This document shows positions 6,274-8,227 of a stretch of 8,227 nucleotides of DNA, one piece after another; positions within the stretch are counted from its first letter, which is position 1, and each line of letters opens with the position of its first letter. Below the pieces are notes generated by a model. That model worked only from the letters and a program-made list of their open reading frames with translations. It made no database searches and was not told the origin of the DNA. Source of the DNA: Azoarcus sp. (GTDB lineage: Bacteria > Pseudomonadota > Gammaproteobacteria > Burkholderiales > Rhodocyclaceae); assembly GCA_031285365.1 (NCBI GenBank), contig JAITWP010000132.1, positions 1-8,227 on the forward strand, given 5' to 3'. The translations under genes and the position numbers were made by a program.

Positions 6274-7977
6274 ATGAAGGAAATGGCCATCACTCATCGC
6301 AGAAATGTCATTGCGGGGCGGCATCCGCGTTGGCAATGGTCCAGCCTCCACGAGTATCTCGACTGGAGCCTTGGCGATTTTGGCGATCGTCCGCTTGTGA
6401 TCACCGATGACATGGTTCTCACATATAACGAGGTTGCGGTCGTCTCTCGTCGTTTGGCAGGCGGTCTGGTAGAGCGAGGGATCGTCAAGGGTGACCGGGT
6501 CGCCCTCGTCATGGCCAATGATCCGGTAATCGTGCCCCTGCTTTTCGCGATCTGGCGCGCCGGCGCCATCGCTGTGCCCCTCAATACGCTCTATCGTCCC
6601 GATGAAATCGCGTTTGCCGTTCGTGAAGCCGGGTGTACGCTGCTGATCGCGATGAGCAGTTTCGGCTCGCGGGACATATCCACCGAGCTTGACGAGGCGC
6701 TGCCCGGCTGGCGTGAAGGTCGGTGTCCGCGCCTGCCTGAACTGCGTGGCGGATTGGTTTTCGATCGGACCGATCCCCGGCAGTTTCTCGATAATCTGTC
6801 GGGATCGGATGCTGTTTCAACAGAGTGCGTTGTGTGTGGCGACGATTCCGCCGTCATCATGTTCACATCGGGCACGACTGGTTCGCCCAAGGGTGTGGAC
6901 ATCACGCATGACAATCTTCTGCGGGCCTCCTACGCGGGGGCCTATCATCAGGCTTTCGAGGATGGCCGGCGCGCGGTCTTTTCGCTGCCGCTCTATCATG
7001 GCTTCGGCCTGGTCGTAGGACTGCTTTCCGGCATGATCGTCGGCGGAGCCATCATACCGCTCCTTCGCTTTGATCCAGACGCAATCCTTGCCGCAATCGG
7101 CAACCATCGCGCAAACTACCTCATGGGCGTCCCGACCATGACCATTGCGTTGCTGGAACAGGCGAAACGCGGCCAGTACGACCTTTCCTCGCTCACCGCG
7201 ATTCACAGTGCTGCGGCGCCGACGCCAAGCTGGGTCTGGGCGGACGTCCGGGAGACGTTCGGCTGCGAAGATATCATCACCAGCTATGGGCAAACGGAAG
7301 TTACCGCCACCGTCATCTGCACGGTCCCTGGCGACTCCATCGAGGTTGTTTCACAGACCCAGGGGCGCATCGTCGAGGCGGGCATCGCGAGTCTTTCCGA
7401 TCAGCATGGCAAGATCGCTGAATTCAAGACGATCGATCCCGAAACCGGCACGGACTTGCCATGGGGCAGTCCAGGCGAACTGTGCTGCCGCAGTCCGATG
7501 AACAGCAAAGGCTATTTCCGCAATCCCGAGGCCAGCGCCAAACTTTTTCTGCCCGGTGGCTGGCTCAGGATGGGCGATCTGGGACAGTTCCGGGAGGACG
7601 GCAACCTGTTCCTCACTGGCCGTTCCAAGGAGTTGTACAAGAGCCGGGGCGAACTGGTGTCGCCCAAGGAACTCGAGCAAATACTGACCGACCACGACGG
7701 CATAGTCCAGGCATTCTTCATCGGCATGCCGGACGATCGCTATGGCGAGTGCGGGTGCGCGTGGGTTGTTCGCGCGGAAGGTAGCATCATAACCGAAAGC
7801 GAGATCAAGGACTATCTTCGTAGCCGGGTCGCAGCTTACAAAATGCCACGCGATATCTGGTTCACCACCGATGACGCACTTCCCAAGACAGGCACCGGCA
7901 AGGTCCAGAAGGCCCGCTTGCGCGAGCAGGCGCTGGCCTTGGTGAATGCCGGCAAGCCTGTTGCCACAGACTCCTGA
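6274..7977 (+). CDS. acyl-CoA ligase, ANL superfamily (AMP-binding)
   Basis: An ATP-dependent ligase that adenylates a carboxylic acid and transfers it to CoA, probably the activation step of a catabolic pathway. At 567 residues it has the family's usual length, with a large N-terminal domain and a small mobile C-terminal domain. Core motifs are the P-loop A3 FTSGTTGSPKGV (197-208), LPLYHGFG (238-245), A5 YGQTE (338-342), A7 GDLG with Asp435, A8 hinge GRSKELYKSRGE (449-460) and A10 PKTGTGKVQK with the catalytic Lys543. In the A8 loop the usual double Gly is Arg-Gly (458-459), a modest deviation. It lacks the carrier-protein domain of peptide synthetases. The start is well supported by GGGGAG five bases upstream. 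It is followed after 13 bases by ribB, so the two are very likely co-transcribed. The acid substrate could be a fatty, cyclic or aromatic acid, and the motifs do not decide. Confidence 0.93.
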   Translation: MKEMAITHRRNVIAGRHPRWQWSSLHEYLDWSLGDFGDRPLVITDDMVLTYNEVAVVSRRLAGGLVERGIVKGDRVALVMANDPVIVPLLFAIWRAGAIAVPLNTLYRPDEIAFAVREAGCTLLIAMSSFGSRDISTELDEALPGWREGRCPRLPELRGGLVFDRTDPRQFLDNLSGSDAVSTECVVCGDDSAVIMFTSGTTGSPKGVDITHDNLLRASYAGAYHQAFEDGRRAVFSLPLYHGFGLVVGLLSGMIVGGAIIPLLRFDPDAILAAIGNHRANYLMGVPTMTIALLEQAKRGQYDLSSLTAIHSAAAPTPSWVWADVRETFGCEDIITSYGQTEVTATVICTVPGDSIEVVSQTQGRIVEAGIASLSDQHGKIAEFKTIDPETGTDLPWGSPGELCCRSPMNSKGYFRNPEASAKLFLPGGWLRMGDLGQFREDGNLFLTGRSKELYKSRGELVSPKELEQILTDHDGIVQAFFIGMPDDRYGECGCAWVVRAEGSIITESEIKDYLRSRVAAYKMPRDIWFTTDDALPKTGTGKVQKARLREQALALVNAGKPVATDS

Positions 7978-7990
7978 AAAGAGCACTCCC

Positions 7991-8227
7991 ATGCCGGTAA
8001 GTCAGGTATCGCCCATAGAAGACATCATTCAGGACGCAATCGAGGGGCGGCCATATATTCTCGTGGATGCGGACGACCGGGAAAATGAAGGCGATGTCAT
8101 CATTCCCGCGCAGTTTGCAACGCCGGCCCGGATCAATTTCATGGCCCGCCATGCTCGCGGGCTGATTTGCCTGGCCATAACGCGCACCCGTGCGGACGAA
8201 CTGAAACTGCGGCCGATGACCGACCAC
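7991..8227 (+). CDS. ribB: 3,4-dihydroxy-2-butanone-4-phosphate synthase, N-terminal part (cut by window edge)
   Basis: The enzyme converts ribulose 5-phosphate to 3,4-dihydroxy-2-butanone 4-phosphate plus formate, supplying the four-carbon unit of riboflavin and hence FMN and FAD. The first 79 residues are present. They show the hallmark acidic loop [15 protein letters not shown] (26-40) that binds Mg2+ and substrate, followed by [17 protein letters not shown] (47-63) and LRPM, all expected in order. It starts 13 bases after the ligase stop with only a weak purine-rich site, so translation may be coupled. Because the gene is truncated it cannot be said whether it is a stand-alone RibB or a RibBA fusion with GTP cyclohydrolase II. 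Its place in a catabolic operon with flavin monooxygenases suggests a pathway-dedicated flavin supply rather than the housekeeping copy, which is inference. Confidence 0.93.
   Translation, partial: MPVSQVSPIEDIIQDAIEGRPYILVDADDRENEGDVIIPAQFATPARINFMARHARGLICLAITRTRADELKLRPMTDH

Noticed and set aside
7351..8227. Minus-strand frames opposite the ligase and ribB (7351-7992 and 7862-8227)
   Set aside because: Both overlap strongly supported plus-strand genes and contain no family motif.

Overview
The window is a GC-rich, gene-dense stretch of bacterial chromosome or plasmid holding eight protein genes. Two run off the edges. The third-position G/C preference, the mix of short TetR-controlled catabolic operons and the families present suggest a Gram-negative proteobacterium, most likely an alphaproteobacterium of the sphingomonad type. 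That placement is inferred from gene style, not from a marker gene. There are no RNA genes, CRISPR arrays or insertion sequences.

Layout. Five genes lie on the minus strand in positions 1-4651. From right to left they are a TetR regulator (3977-4651), a crotonase-fold (enoyl-CoA hydratase/isomerase-like) protein (3089-3934), a 328-base non-coding gap, a luciferase-like (LLM) flavin monooxygenase (1654-2760), an SMP-30/gluconolactonase-type lactonase (642-1586), and a second TetR regulator cut by the left edge (1-585). A divergent control region (4652-4981) separates these from three plus-strand genes. These are a second, clearly different LLM monooxygenase (4982-6118), a strong intrinsic terminator (6142-6180), an acyl-CoA ligase of the ANL superfamily (6274-7977), and the start of ribB, 3,4-dihydroxy-2-butanone-4-phosphate synthase, 13 bases behind the ligase and cut by the right edge.

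How the genes may work together. The set looks like a catabolic cluster for a cyclic or terpenoid-like acid or ketone. The ligase would activate a carboxylate to its CoA thioester. The LLM enzymes would oxygenate using reduced FMN, possibly as type II Baeyer-Villiger monooxygenases that make a lactone. The SMP-30 protein would open the lactone, and the crotonase-fold protein would carry out a C-C cleavage or isomerisation. A ribB copy here would raise the supply of riboflavin/FMN needed by the oxygenases. No flavin reductase is in the window, so one is expected nearby or elsewhere. The substrate cannot be read from the sequence, and this pathway is inference.

Regulation. Two TetR repressors bracket the minus-strand group. 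The non-coding gaps before the two LLM genes hold several inverted repeats: a perfect 14-base palindrome and a shared CCTAA-N6-TTAG element. These are good candidates for the TetR operators.
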